Assembly (NCBI RefSeq): GCF_000970045.1
Contig: NZ_CP009505.1
Location: 2,232,001 to 2,296,000, forward strand
DNA length: 64,000 bases
Source of the DNA: Methanosarcina sp. MTP4
Lineage (GTDB): Archaea > Halobacteriota > Methanosarcinia > Methanosarcinales > Methanosarcinaceae
Direction: 5' to 3'
Numbering within the stretch: position 1 is the stretch's first letter; every line of letters starts with the position of its first letter. The translations under genes were made by a program, and so were the position numbers. Shown piece by piece: positions 45,760 through 55,626 of this stretch. The notes under the pieces are model-generated. The model made no database searches. It was given only the letters and a program-made list of their open reading frames with translations, and was not told the DNA's origin.

Positions 45760-48700
45760 TTTCAATCATTGTTTTAGTGGAAGCTACTTCTCGACAAATA
45801 ATAGATGGGATCAATTACCGATAAGAGTAATGTTTCAATCCTTGTTTTAGTGGAAGCTACTTCTCGACAAATATGGCTGACGCTCTTCAGGCAGTTGTAG
45901 GAAGGTTTCAATCCTTGTTTTAGTGGAAGCTACTTCTCGACTATATTAACACATACGAGCATGTAAAGAGAATGAAGTTTCAATCCTTGTTTTAGTGGAT
46001 CTTGCTCACGAATCTTGTAATCGGGTCAACATCTCACACTAATTGTTATAGTTTCAATCCTTGTTTTAGTGGATCTTGCTAACGAATCAGTGATAATATG
46101 TACAACAAAAATACACAACTATGTTTCAATCCTTGTTTTAGTGGATCTTGCTCACGAATTCCCATGCTTACTCGTGCTGCAGGTCAGACTACTCAAGTTT
46201 CAATCCTTGTTTTAGTGGATCTTGCTAACGAATCTGACCAAAATATCAGGATTACCAATAGATTACCGTAGTTTCAATCCTTGTTTTAGTGGATCTTGCT
46301 CACGAATACTGCCTTATGGACAACTGGTGACGGCATTTGGTATTGTTTCAATCCTTGTTTTAGTGGATCTTGCTCACGAATGAGCTGAACGAACCTGACA
46401 GGACAGACGCGAAGATGTTTCAATCCTTGTTTTAGTGGATCTTGCTCAAGAATTTCCTGGTATCCGTCTTTCTCTCCCTCGTAACCGAAAGTTTCAATCC
46501 TTGTTTTAGTGGATCTTGCTCAAGAATTTCATACACTGTTTGTTCCTCCGTTTATCATCGTTTCAATCCTTGTTTTAGTGGATCTTGCTCAAGAATACGC
46601 GTTACAAGGTCCCAAGCTTCAGGCAGTGTTAAGTTTCAATCCTTGTTTTAGTGGATCTTGCTCAAGAATAAATTCACGGAGGGCGCTCAGGCTCTCGTCG
46701 GGTAGTTTCAATCCTTGTTTTAGTGGATCTTGCTCAAGAATACCGCACTCACTGAGGTAGCCATGAGTCAGGACGTGTTTCAATCCTTGTTTTAGTGGAT
46801 CTTGCTCAAGAATGGGTGTGAGTTGGAACCTTCTTTTGCATTGAAATGTGTTTCAATCCTTGTTTTAGTGGATCTTGCTCAAGAATAAATTAGAGTTGTA
46901 TCGACAAGAGAAGAATTACATCGTTTCAATCCTTGTTTTAGTGGATCTTGCTCAAGAATGCCATTCTAGGTGTGGCGATTATTGGAAAGGAACTGAGTTT
47001 CAATCCTTGTTTTAGTGGATCTTGCTCAAGAATGCCATTCTAGGTGTGGCGATTATTGGAAAGGAACTGAGTTTCAATCCTTGTTTTAGTGGATCTTGCT
47101 CAAGAATTTATTCCAATGTCAAAGGCCACTTTGATGGAGGATGAGTTTCAATCCTTGTTTTAGTGGATCTTGCTCAAGAATCCGGGGATTTCTCGGGAGG
47201 AAAGGGAGAAGTTGGAGTTTCAATCCTTGTTTTAGTGGATCTTGCTCAAGAATATAGGCGGTTGCATAGGCATTATAATCTTTGTACCTCGTTTCAATCC
47301 TTGTTTTAGTGGATCTTGCTCAAGAATCGGTGTTAAACAGTTAGAGAGATGATGGGATACTCCAGTTTCAATCCTTGTTTTAGTGGATCTTGCTCAAGAA
47401 TTCATACGCGGTTGCGGGGGATAGTGCGTATTTGCGGTGTTTCAATCCTTGTTTTAGTGGATCTTGCTCAAGAATCTGAATCCGGCATACCGTCTACAAA
47501 ATGGACCGATGGTTTCAATCCTTGTTTTAGTGGATCTTGCTCAAGAATCTGCCGTCTGGCATGGTTTCCACGTGCTCGAAATCTTGTTTCAATCCTTGTT
47601 TTAGTGGATCTTGCTCAAGAATGGGGGTGTGTTGTTCGGGGTCATGTCGTATCCTGAAGTTTCAATCCTTGTTTTAGTGGATCTTGCTCAAGAATTACAG
47701 CAGCACCTACGCCTGCGGCGATTACACCGGCAGGCCCAAATTTAGTTTCAATCCTTGTTTTAGTGGATCTTGCTCAAGAATCGGTCGGGAAGCCTGCCCC
47801 AAACTTGATTTTTTGGGTTTCAATCCTTGTTTTAGTGGATCTTGCTCAAGAATCTCTCCGTTTCCCGTCCCCGCTTAATAGCTGCTGGAGTTTCAATCCT
47901 TGTTTTAGTGGATCTTGCTCAAGAATGTTCTCAGTGCGTTTGTCACGGGATAACCTGATTCTGTTTCAATCCTTGTTTTAGTGGATCTTGCTCAAGAATT
48001 CTTACTGTATACTCTACTATGCAACCTAAACTAGTTTCAATCCTTGTTTTAGTGGATCTTGCTCAAGAATTTATACATACATATACATATACATATACAA
48101 TACTTACTCTCTAGTTTCAATCCTTGTTTTAGTGGATCTTGCTCAAGAATGATCTCCCTGCAGTCTTCCAAAAATTGCAGGATTTTGTTTCAATCCTTGT
48201 TTTAGTGGATCTTGCTCAAGAATACGTGGACCTCGGGGCCACATATTCAAATCCAACTAGTTTCAATCCTTGTTTTAGTGGATCTTGCTCAAGAATTCAG
48301 CCCCCTACCCTGCAGTCGTGGAATGAGAGTGTGTTTCAATCCTTGTTTTAGTGGATCTTGCTCAAGAATCTGAATAAAATCTGTGATACTTTTCACGATG
48401 AATGTTTCAATCCTTGTTTTAGTGGATCTTGCTCAAGAATTTAGCCCCTTTTGAGTACCCGAAGCCGCCGACTGCGTTTCAATCCTTGTTTTAGTGGATC
48501 TTGCTCAAGAATCTCAGCCGACTACGCCACCACACCAGTACAATACAGGTTTCAATCCTTGTTTTAGTGGATCTTGCTCAAGAATAGGATATTTGACCAA
48601 TAGTTCACCCTCCAATATTTTGTTTCAATCCTTGTTTTAGTGGATCTTGCTCAAGAATCCGTTTTCGAAGTTTTATATGAACCGTGGTATAAAGTTTCAA

Positions 48701-49756
48701 TCCTTGTTTTAGTGGATCTTGCTCAAGAATTCATTGATTTTTGGGTCCGTGTCCGGTTGCCATGCTGTTTCAATCCTTGTTTTAGTGGATCTTGCTCAAG
48801 AATCCGGGATCATTGACAGAATAGACTGTGGAGTATATGTTTCAATCCTTGTTTTAGTGGATCTTGCTCAAGAATTTTTATAATCCTGATATTTCCGGAA
48901 AATTGAAGGCTGTTTCAATCCTTGTTTTAGTGGATCTTGCTCAAGAATACGCATCCGAATGGACCGACGTGGCCACCAAGTGGAGTTTCAATCCTTGTTT
49001 TAGTGGATCTTGCTCAAGAATCCTATTGAAATATGTCTCAGGCAGGGACACACAGAACGTTTCAATCCTTGTTTTAGTGGATCTTGCTCAAGAATACCAA
49101 CATCCGGAAGAATGGCATAACCCGGATTTCAAGTTTCAATCCTTGTTTTAGTGGATCTTGCTCAAGAATATCACAAATGGGTTAAACTATGAATCTCTCA
49201 AAAGAGTTTCAATCCTTGTTTTAGTGGATCTTGCTCAAGAATTGTATGAATTTATGAGAGAAAAAGGGGAATTTTGACGTTTCAATCCTTGTTTTAGTGG
49301 ATCTTGCTCAAGAATATTTCGGGTCGATGGTCCTGAAAGTAGGCGGGACAAGTTTCAATCCTTGTTTTAGTGGATCTTGCTCAAGAATAAATCGTTATTA
49401 TTTCCCGTGGGAAAATAGACCCTCTATGTTTCAATCCTTGTTTTAGTGGATCTTGCTCAAGAATGGCCAAAATCCCTAAATGCCTACTCCCGGAAGTGAT
49501 CGTTTCAATCCTTGTTTTAGTGGATCTTGCTCAAGAATATAGATAGCTCGGGCAACGGAAACAACGGGACGAGTTTCAATCCTTGTTTTAGTGGATCTTG
49601 CTCAAGAATGCCTTTGTCCCGTCCGATGTGTATATACCATTCCGGGTTTCAATCCTTGTTTTAGTGGATCTTGCTCAAGAATAAAAGGCACTCATGCTGC
49701 AGGGGACCGGATCAAACGGGTTTCAATCCTTGTTTTAGTGGATCTTGCTCAAGAAT
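45760..49756 (-). CRISPR. CRISPR array, 55 repeats and 54 spacers
   Basis: 37-nt repeats with 34-43-nt spacers, mostly 36-37. On the plus strand each begins GTTTCAATCCTTGTTTTAGT; the transcribed strand is minus, where repeats end in GGATTGAAAC, the standard crRNA handle. Three repeat classes occur in order from low to high coordinate: A (repeats 1-3, ends GGAAGCTACTTCTCGAC), B (repeats 4-9, ends GGATCTTGCTCACGAAT or the CTAACGAAT variant) and C (repeats 10-55, ends GGATCTTGCTCAAGAAT). Repeat 1 has one base change and repeat 2 lacks one C. The spacer between repeats 17 and 18 (46960-46996) is duplicated between 18 and 19 (47034-47070). One spacer (48071-48113) is a 43-nt ATATAC repeat. The apparent open frames inside the array are artefacts. 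No cas genes are in the window. Confidence 0.98.
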
Positions 49757-49870
49757 ACCGCGAATTTTTGCCTGTTTTTAGCCAAAGGAGGCCTGAAAAG
49801 GGTCCTTTTTTAGAGCTAAATTTCTTGATGGTAATTTATCAAACCCTTTATATAGACAAGAAAATCCGGG
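49757..49870 (-). promoter_or_regulatory. CRISPR leader and promoter
   Basis: Sequence next to the youngest repeat. On the minus strand TCTATATAAAGGG (49844-49856) is a good archaeal TATA box; transcription would start near 49820 and run into the array. The leader also has the pair AAAGGA/TCCTTT around the GGCCTGAAAAGGG stretch. The handle orientation and the degenerate far end both agree with this side being the leader. Confidence 0.65.
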
Positions 49871-50061
49871 TTTTTGATTGTTTGAAAAACTTTAATTATA
49901 TCTGAGTAACTTTCTATTAAATTTTCGTATATAAAACTGTTTTGCAAGAATAAAACAGGGGTGCTTTTAAGGCCTCAGTATTCCGCAATAAATATTACCA
50001 ACCTCCCCCATTATCCGCCTCATAACACCCAACCCAAAATCCCCCAAAAAAGGAATAAAAA
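49871..50061. other. Gap between leader and ATP-grasp gene
   Basis: AT-rich; no gene. It probably contains the promoter of the plus-strand ATP-grasp gene. Confidence 0.4.
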
Positions 50062-51237
50062 ATGATAATCCTCGACCACCCCTACGTCTCCGAATTTTTA
50101 ATGGATACCGTTGCCGAAATGCAGGTCCCTGTTTTGAAAAACGAAATGTCAGCCGGAATAAGCACGGAAAATGCAGGAAAAAAGTTCAGGCTCCTTGAGG
50201 AAGCCGAATTTATCGAAAGCGTAAAAGAGCAGGGCATCTGCCCGCTTTATTCCAATTCCGAAAACTCCATTGACTGGATAGCTGAAAACCTGGCTTTTAC
50301 GGGGCTTCCGGAGAAGATTGAGTTTTTCAAGAACAAGGTAAGGTTCAGGGAACTGCTCGAAAGAATTTATCCAGAGTTCCGCTTCCAGGCTGTGGACTTT
50401 GACAGGCTCGACGAGCTCCGGGTTGAGGAGATAAAAAAGCCCTTCATCATAAAGCCCGCAGTCGGGTTTTTCAGCCTCGGGGTGCATAAGGTCTCAAGCG
50501 ATCAGGAATGGGCTTCCGTCCTGCAGAGCATAAAGGCAGAGGTGGAAGAGATAAGAGACCTCTATCCGGTGCAGGTCCTCAATGTGGGGCAGTTCATTAT
50601 CGAGGAGTGCATCGAAGGCGAGGAATTTGCGGTTGACGCCTATTATTCAGGCGAAGGAAAGCCTGTTATCCTCAATATCTTCAAGCACATCTTTTCTTCG
50701 GAAAGCGACGTCAGCGACAGGGTCTACTTTACTTCGAAAGAGGTGATCGAAACTTACCGGGAAGCTGTTGAAGACCTTTTGAAGGAAATTGGGAAGCTGG
50801 CAGACCTGAGGTATTTCCCCCTGCACATCGAACTAAGGATTGGAGAAGACCGCCGGATCCAGCCAATCGAGCTTAACCCCATGCGTTTTGCGGGCTGGTG
50901 CACCACGGACATCGCGCACTTCGCCTACGGAATAAACACCTACAGGTACTTCCTGGAACAGCTTGAGCCCGACTGGGAGAAGATTCTCGAAGGCAGGGAA
51001 GGGAAAAACTACTGCCTGATCGTGCTGGACAAACCGGCTGGCCTTGATTTGAAGGACGTGAAAGCCTTCGATTACGAAAAGCTGCTTTCCGATTTCGAAA
51101 AGCCCCTGGAGCTCAGGAAAGTCGATTATGGGAAATTCGGTTTCTTCGGGTTCCTCTTTGCGGAAAACCGTGCGGAGAAATGGGGAGAGATCGAGAGGAT
51201 TCTGAACTCGGATTTGAGGGAATATATCCGGAAATGA
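50062..51237 (+). CDS. ATP-grasp domain protein
   Basis: 391-aa soluble protein with the ATP-grasp fold, which joins a carboxylate to an amine or other nucleophile via an acyl-phosphate. The pieces seen are KPFIIKPAVGFFSLGVHKV (about 134-152, nucleotide-binding lysine and glycine loop), FIIEECIEGEEFAVDAYY (about 180-197), HIELRIGEDRRIQPIELNP (about 258-276, with the Mg-binding Glu and Asn). The C-terminal about 110 residues are unassigned. Substrate unknown. The gene begins 305 bp beyond the CRISPR array with no other link to it. Confidence 0.85.
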   Translation: MIILDHPYVSEFLMDTVAEMQVPVLKNEMSAGISTENAGKKFRLLEEAEFIESVKEQGICPLYSNSENSIDWIAENLAFTGLPEKIEFFKNKVRFRELLERIYPEFRFQAVDFDRLDELRVEEIKKPFIIKPAVGFFSLGVHKVSSDQEWASVLQSIKAEVEEIRDLYPVQVLNVGQFIIEECIEGEEFAVDAYYSGEGKPVILNIFKHIFSSESDVSDRVYFTSKEVIETYREAVEDLLKEIGKLADLRYFPLHIELRIGEDRRIQPIELNPMRFAGWCTTDIAHFAYGINTYRYFLEQLEPDWEKILEGREGKNYCLIVLDKPAGLDLKDVKAFDYEKLLSDFEKPLELRKVDYGKFGFFGFLFAENRAEKWGEIERILNSDLREYIRK

Positions 51238-51290
51238 ATGAAATGAATGAAATGAATGAAATGAATGAAATGAATGGAATGAATGAAATA
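51235..51290. repeat. 10-bp-type tandem repeat after the ATP-grasp gene
   Basis: GAATGAAATG-type units repeat about five times over the stop codon and beyond. Confidence 0.8.
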
Positions 51291-51355
51291 ACTGGGGCCG
51301 AAATCCCCCTTAAAAACTACTTTTTTCTTTTTTTCAGGTCTGTAGAAATCCTGTC

Positions 51356-51830
51356 ATATTGCTTGAAACAGCCCTGATTTTTTATGATAGGGTTTAATGC
51401 TGATCCAGATTCGGGGGATTTTTCCGCTTCGTATCGATAACAAGGGCTCTCACCGTTTGCGAAGCAAACGGCCTTTCCCGAAATTTTTGAAAAGAAGTGA
51501 TTGCACAATAAACTACCATTATTTGCTGTAATTATTTGCTGTAACTATTTGCTGTAATTATTAGCTGGCATAATTAACTGGCATCATTAGCTGGCATTAT
51601 TAGCTGTAATTATTTGCTGTAATTATTTGCTGTAATTATTAGCTGGCATCATTAGCTTCGATTATTGAATGGCGTTATTAGCTCCTTCTTTTATTCGACT
51701 CACATTACGCAAATATTCTGATATTAAAATTGTCCGGACATCCTTTTTGAAAACTTAACAATTATTTTTAGTAATTTAATTATACTTCCTGGAAAAGCCG
51801 GTCGTCTTCGACGACCGGTGAGAGCGTCGG
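51356..51830 (+). repeat. Dispersed structured element, copy 1
   Basis: Matches 59775-60223 along most of its length: TATTGCTTGAAAC, AGGGTTTAATGCTGAT, the first hairpin (51453-51471, CCGTTTGC-GAA-GCAAACGG between CTCACC flank and GGCCTTTCCCGAAAT), AAAAGAAGTGATTGCA, then CTTTTATTCGACTCACATTACG and AATATTCTGAT, and finally the second hairpin (51798-51818, CCGGTCGTC-TTC-GACGACCGG). A 13-bp tandem repeat (about 51515-51690) interrupts this copy. Confidence 0.85.
51515..51690. repeat. 13-bp tandem repeat inside element copy 1
   Basis: TTATTTGCTGTAA and TTATTAGCTGGCA units repeat about 13 times with small changes. Absent from element copy 2. Confidence 0.85.
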
Positions 51831-51987
51831 TACCTATAAAGCAGATCGAAACTTTTTTCCTTTCTTTCTTTCCCTCTTTAAACCGATCCTATTTTTTCAA
51901 AATCAGAACCTCTTTTCCTTAACTTTGTTTCAAAAATTATATCCTTCTTCCAACGTGAGATTAATTCTGATTTAAAATATAAAACCA

Positions 51988-52005
51988 CTGGATAAAAATA
52001 TCCAG
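51988..52005. promoter_or_regulatory. Palindrome between TATA box and ribosome site of the SDR gene
   Basis: CTGGATA-AAAA-TATCCAG, a 7-bp inverted repeat placed just after TTTAAAATATAAAA and before GGGGAGATAAAATG. A position where a repressor dimer could block transcription; it could equally be a chance palindrome. Confidence 0.4.
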
Positions 52006-52020
52006 AAAAGGGGAGATAAA

Positions 52021-52734
52021 ATGATGAGGTTAAAAGGTCAAACTGCCCTAATAACCGGCGGGGGGAGAGGTATCGGAAGGGCTGTAGCCCTTGAGCTGGC
52101 AAAGGAGGGGGCAAACATTGTCGTTACTGCCAGGCACGAGAGTGAAATCCGGGAAACAGTCCGGATGGTGAAGCAGGCCGGAGTTAAAGCAATGGCTGTC
52201 CAGGCCGATATCAGAAATGAGGAGGACGTCTGGAATCTGGTCTCAAAGACCATAGAAAAGTGCGGAAGGCTCGATATCCTTGTGAACAATGCGGGGATAG
52301 CTCACAGGAAAGCTATTGAGGAAACCTCCATTGAAGAATACGAAGAGATAATGGACACAAACGTGAAGGGGCTTTTCCTTTGCACCAAGCACGCAATCCC
52401 CCACATATCAAAGAGCAGGAACGGGAAGATCATCAATATCTCGTCCGGTGCGGGGCAGCACGGGATCTCAGAGCTTTCGGTTTACAGCGCCTCTAAGTTT
52501 GCGGTAAACGGCTTCACGGAAGCTCTGGCTTCGGAACTAAGCGGGAGGGCTATGGTCTACTGCGTCTGCCCGGGTGCGGTGGACACTGAGATGTACAGGT
52601 CCATGTTTATGGACATCCCGGTACTCAAACCGGAACACGTTGCAGAAAAGGTCCTGAAGCTTTCCCTGCCGGAATCGAATGTGCTCTCGGGGTCCGTAAT
52701 CGAGGTATATGCGCCGCCGATTCCGCAGCTATAA
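52021..52734 (+). CDS. SDR family oxidoreductase
   Basis: 237-aa NAD(P)-dependent short-chain dehydrogenase/reductase. It has TGGGRGIG (12-19), NNAG (89-92), Asn114, Ser141/142 and the YxxxK pair Tyr155-Lys159; all catalytic tetrad residues are present. The C-terminus (GSVIEVYAPP) is that of FabG-like classical SDRs. It probably reduces a keto group; substrate unknown. A strong GGGGAG ribosome site precedes ATG-ATG. A paralogue follows 257 bp downstream. Confidence 0.9.
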   Translation: MMRLKGQTALITGGGRGIGRAVALELAKEGANIVVTARHESEIRETVRMVKQAGVKAMAVQADIRNEEDVWNLVSKTIEKCGRLDILVNNAGIAHRKAIEETSIEEYEEIMDTNVKGLFLCTKHAIPHISKSRNGKIINISSGAGQHGISELSVYSASKFAVNGFTEALASELSGRAMVYCVCPGAVDTEMYRSMFMDIPVLKPEHVAEKVLKLSLPESNVLSGSVIEVYAPPIPQL

Positions 52735-52991
52735 AGTGAATGTACACACATTCCCTACATTCCCCACATTCCCCACATCAAACTTTTTTTTATTTGCCAC
52801 AAAAACCTGAGTAAACCAGGAATCTTTTAATTGAACGTTAATGGAAAACGAAGTACTCTTTTTAATCAGCCTTTTTAATCAGCTTCGATTTCTCGGATTA
52901 GAAACTCTATTCAGAAACCCTGTTTCCAAAAGCATTTGACTCCTGCACCCCAGTTTTCAAAGAAGAATGATCGAAAAAAAGGGGGACATGT

Positions 52992-53708
52992 ATGCGCCTT
53001 GAAGGCCAAACAGCAATCGTTACGGGGGGAGGCAGAGGTATCGGAAGAGCCATCTGCCTGGCGCTTGCAAGAGAAGGAGCAAATGTTGTAATTGCGGCAA
53101 GGACCTGGAGGGAAATTCAGGTAGCTGAAAGGCTGGTTGAAAGAGTCGGGAGTTCGAGCAGGGCCCTTGCTATAAGGACTGATGTGCGGGATGAAGCCGA
53201 TGTCCTGCACCTTATCGAAAAAACCATAGAAGTTTTTGGAAGGCTGGACATTCTTGTGAACAATGCGGGAGTTGCTTACAGGAAGTTTCTTGCGGATACT
53301 TCTCCCGAAGAATACGAAGAGATAATGGATACGAACGTGAAGGGCATATTTCTCTGCACTAAATACGCTCTTCCCCACCTGCTGAAAAGGGGGAACGGCA
53401 GGATCATAAACATTGCTTCAGCGGAAGGAAAACACGGGGTTCCGAAGCTCTCCGTGTACGGAGCCTCAAAATTCGCGGTAATCGGACTCACCGAAGCCCT
53501 GGCTTATGAAGTAGGGGGAGGGCTGCAAGTGTATGCGGTTTGCCCGGCCGGGGTGGATACGGAGATGTACAGCTCCATGTTCATGGTCGAACCGGCTCTA
53601 AAACCGAACAATGTGGCGAAACAGGTCACTGAACTCTGCCTGCCTGGAACGGAAATTCCATCGGGGTCTACTATAGAGGTCTGCAAGAGTCCTGTCCGGC
53701 TGGTCTGA
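52992..53708 (+). CDS. SDR family oxidoreductase (paralogue)
   Basis: 238-aa classical SDR closely related to the gene just upstream: TGGGRGIG (11-18), NNAG (90-93), Asn115, Ser143, Tyr156 and Lys160. It differs in active-site loops and in the C-terminus, so substrate may differ. GGGGG lies upstream of the ATG. It is separated from its paralogue by a gap containing CATTCCC(A/T)A repeats and is probably transcribed on its own. Confidence 0.9.
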   Translation: MRLEGQTAIVTGGGRGIGRAICLALAREGANVVIAARTWREIQVAERLVERVGSSSRALAIRTDVRDEADVLHLIEKTIEVFGRLDILVNNAGVAYRKFLADTSPEEYEEIMDTNVKGIFLCTKYALPHLLKRGNGRIINIASAEGKHGVPKLSVYGASKFAVIGLTEALAYEVGGGLQVYAVCPAGVDTEMYSSMFMVEPALKPNNVAKQVTELCLPGTEIPSGSTIEVCKSPVRLV

Positions 53709-54597
53709 GGGACCTAGCCTGAGGAAGTTTGGCTTGTCTAAGGAGCTTAGGCTGACCTGGGGAGGCAGGGCTGCCCTGAACCTGCTTCTAAACTGAACCG
53801 GGATTTAAAGTAAAAACCGGGGATAGGGCAACAAATAGTTGGGAAAGCCTTTATCCTTGTCAATGACGGGATAGCCATAAGCTTCACAATACGAGCGGTA
53901 ATCTGGTTCTGTAAAAACAGGGAAGCAACAGGGAAGCTGGAAAAATAGTTGCTGCCGTTACCTTAGCAATTTTTTATAATCAAAGACAGACAGACAGAGG
54001 AGTTGCAGAAAAAAAATAGGAAGAGAGGGGATGCGAGCGTCTTGCTTGAAACCCCTGCTCATTTTCCCAGGTCTATTAAAACTGGCATGACGTTCAGGAT
54101 AAGGAAGCGTTGGGCCTGCTTGGGATGAAAGAACAGGAATAAAGGGGCGAAAAAAAGGTATAGTGAGAAGCGAGAAAAAACGTAAACTCATCTAATAAAA
54201 ACCTTTCGATCTTAAACCGGGCTAAACTCGGGGGTACTTTCTGAGATAATTAAAGAATAAATACAAAATATGTGATGAATTTTTGTGAATTCGGTCCAAA
54301 TGAGGAGGGGGAGACCAGATTTAAAATATATACAAAAGCTGGAAGTATATAAAAAATATAGGGCATATAGACATATGATGAGTATTAGGAGACGATATCT
54401 ATACGAAAAGGATAAAATATAATGAAATCTCAGGAAACCCATAAAAGACCCTATATATATAAAAAAATCTTTATCGCTATAATATTTATAAGATCAATTG
54501 AACAAAATTTGAAACATTTCACAAAGTCTACAAAGATTCAGTGTTCCTGATCATCATGAAATCCTGGAAAACATAAAGTTCTGGAGAAAAGAAAAAA
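53709..54597. other. 889-bp gap upstream of the phosphate operon
   Basis: No gene is supported. Small frames on the minus strand have no recognisable features. CTAAGGAGCTTAG (about 53740) is a small palindrome. 54440-54500 is very AT-rich with TATATATATAAAAAAATC and CTATAATATTTATAAG, likely promoter of the PiT gene. Confidence 0.5.
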
Positions 54598-55626
54598 ATG
54601 GACTTACTTGTCATTGCACTCATCCTCGCCGGCCTGTACATGGCCTGGAACATAGGAGCAAATGACCTTGCCAACGCTATGGGGACCTCGGTTGGGACCG
54701 GCGCGTTATCAATAAGGCAGGTTATTATTATTGCCGCAATCTTCGAGTTTTTAGGGGCGGTCTTTTTCGGAAAAAGAGTAACTTCAACGATTGCCAAAGG
54801 AATCGTTCCCATCGATATGATCAGCGAGGTCCACCCGAACATCGTGGTGCTCGGGATGCTTGCCGCAATCCTCGCGGCAGGCTTCTGGATTACCCTTGCA
54901 ACTTTCTATAACCTTCCTGTTTCTACCAGCCACTCTATTGTCGGCTCCGTACTAGGCTTCGGACTCATTGCAGCTTTCAACGGCACAATCGCTTTTTCGG
55001 ACATCCACTGGCTCGTTCTTGTCAAAATCGTTGCCAGCTGGTTCATATCTCCAATTCTTGGAGCGATTCTTGCTTACCTGACTTTTTCTCTGGTCCGCAG
55101 TTTGTTCCTCCACAGAGCAGCAGACCTCCCTCTCGTTGAGAAAAAATTCATATCCTTACAGGTCGTAACTGCATGCTACATTGCATTTGCGCACGGGTCC
55201 AACGACGTGGCAAACGCCGTCGGTCCTCTCACAGCCGGGCTTAAGGTACTTGGGATGGCAGGAAATGAGGTCCCTATCTGGGTGCTTATCCTTGGTGGTA
55301 TCGGGATGGTAGTCGGGCTTGCCACATGGGGCTACAAGGTCATCGAAACCATCGGGTCAAAAATTACGGAACTCACGCCGACCCGCGGTTTTTCCGCACA
55401 GTTTGCGACCGCCACAGTGGTTCTGCTCCACAGTTACAGTTCCCTTCCCATCTCCACTACCCACACCCTCGTGGGCTCCGTCATAGGAGTCGGACTGGCA
55501 GGCGGGATTGCAGCCGTAGACCTGGGCGTTATCTGGAAGATAATTTCTTCCTGGATAGCAACCGTCCCCATAGCAGCACTTACATCAGCGCTGATCTATG
55601 TGGGGCTTGAGGTGATCTGGTTATGA
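54598..55626 (+). CDS. pit: PiT family inorganic phosphate transporter
   Basis: 342-aa inner-membrane transporter importing phosphate with a cation. The two halves each have the family signature: [11 protein letters not shown] (about 17-27) and [12 protein letters not shown] (about 198-209), each followed by a TSTTHxxVG-like stretch ([11 protein letters not shown] and [11 protein letters not shown]). About ten hydrophobic segments are seen. GGAGA lies upstream of the ATG. The last codons overlap the start of the next gene (ATGA), so translation is coupled. Confidence 0.92.
   Translation: MDLLVIALILAGLYMAWNIGANDLANAMGTSVGTGALSIRQVIIIAAIFEFLGAVFFGKRVTSTIAKGIVPIDMISEVHPNIVVLGMLAAILAAGFWITLATFYNLPVSTSHSIVGSVLGFGLIAAFNGTIAFSDIHWLVLVKIVASWFISPILGAILAYLTFSLVRSLFLHRAADLPLVEKKFISLQVVTACYIAFAHGSNDVANAVGPLTAGLKVLGMAGNEVPIWVLILGGIGMVVGLATWGYKVIETIGSKITELTPTRGFSAQFATATVVLLHSYSSLPISTTHTLVGSVIGVGLAGGIAAVDLGVIWKIISSWIATVPIAALTSALIYVGLEVIWL

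Larger units (their letters stand above)
51291..52020. other. Gap with dispersed element copy 1 and SDR promoter
   Basis: Contains the 51356-51830 element, a tandem repeat within it, and upstream signals of the SDR gene (TATA-like TTTAAAATATAAAA near 51970, palindrome at 51988-52005, ribosome site GGGGAG). No gene. Confidence 0.6.

Noticed and set aside
45738-45760. Extra degenerate repeat just before repeat 1 (TTCTAATCCTTGTTATAAAG)
   Set aside because: Resembles the repeat start, but it is out of phase with the 73-base period, so it is noted only as possible decay.
46442-49905. Plus-strand open frames with repeated FNPCFSGSCSR peptides
   Set aside because: They are translations of CRISPR repeats and spacers and run opposite to array transcription.
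53958-54442. Two minus-strand frames in the gap before the PiT gene
   Set aside because: Biased composition of AT-rich DNA, no ribosome site, no motif.
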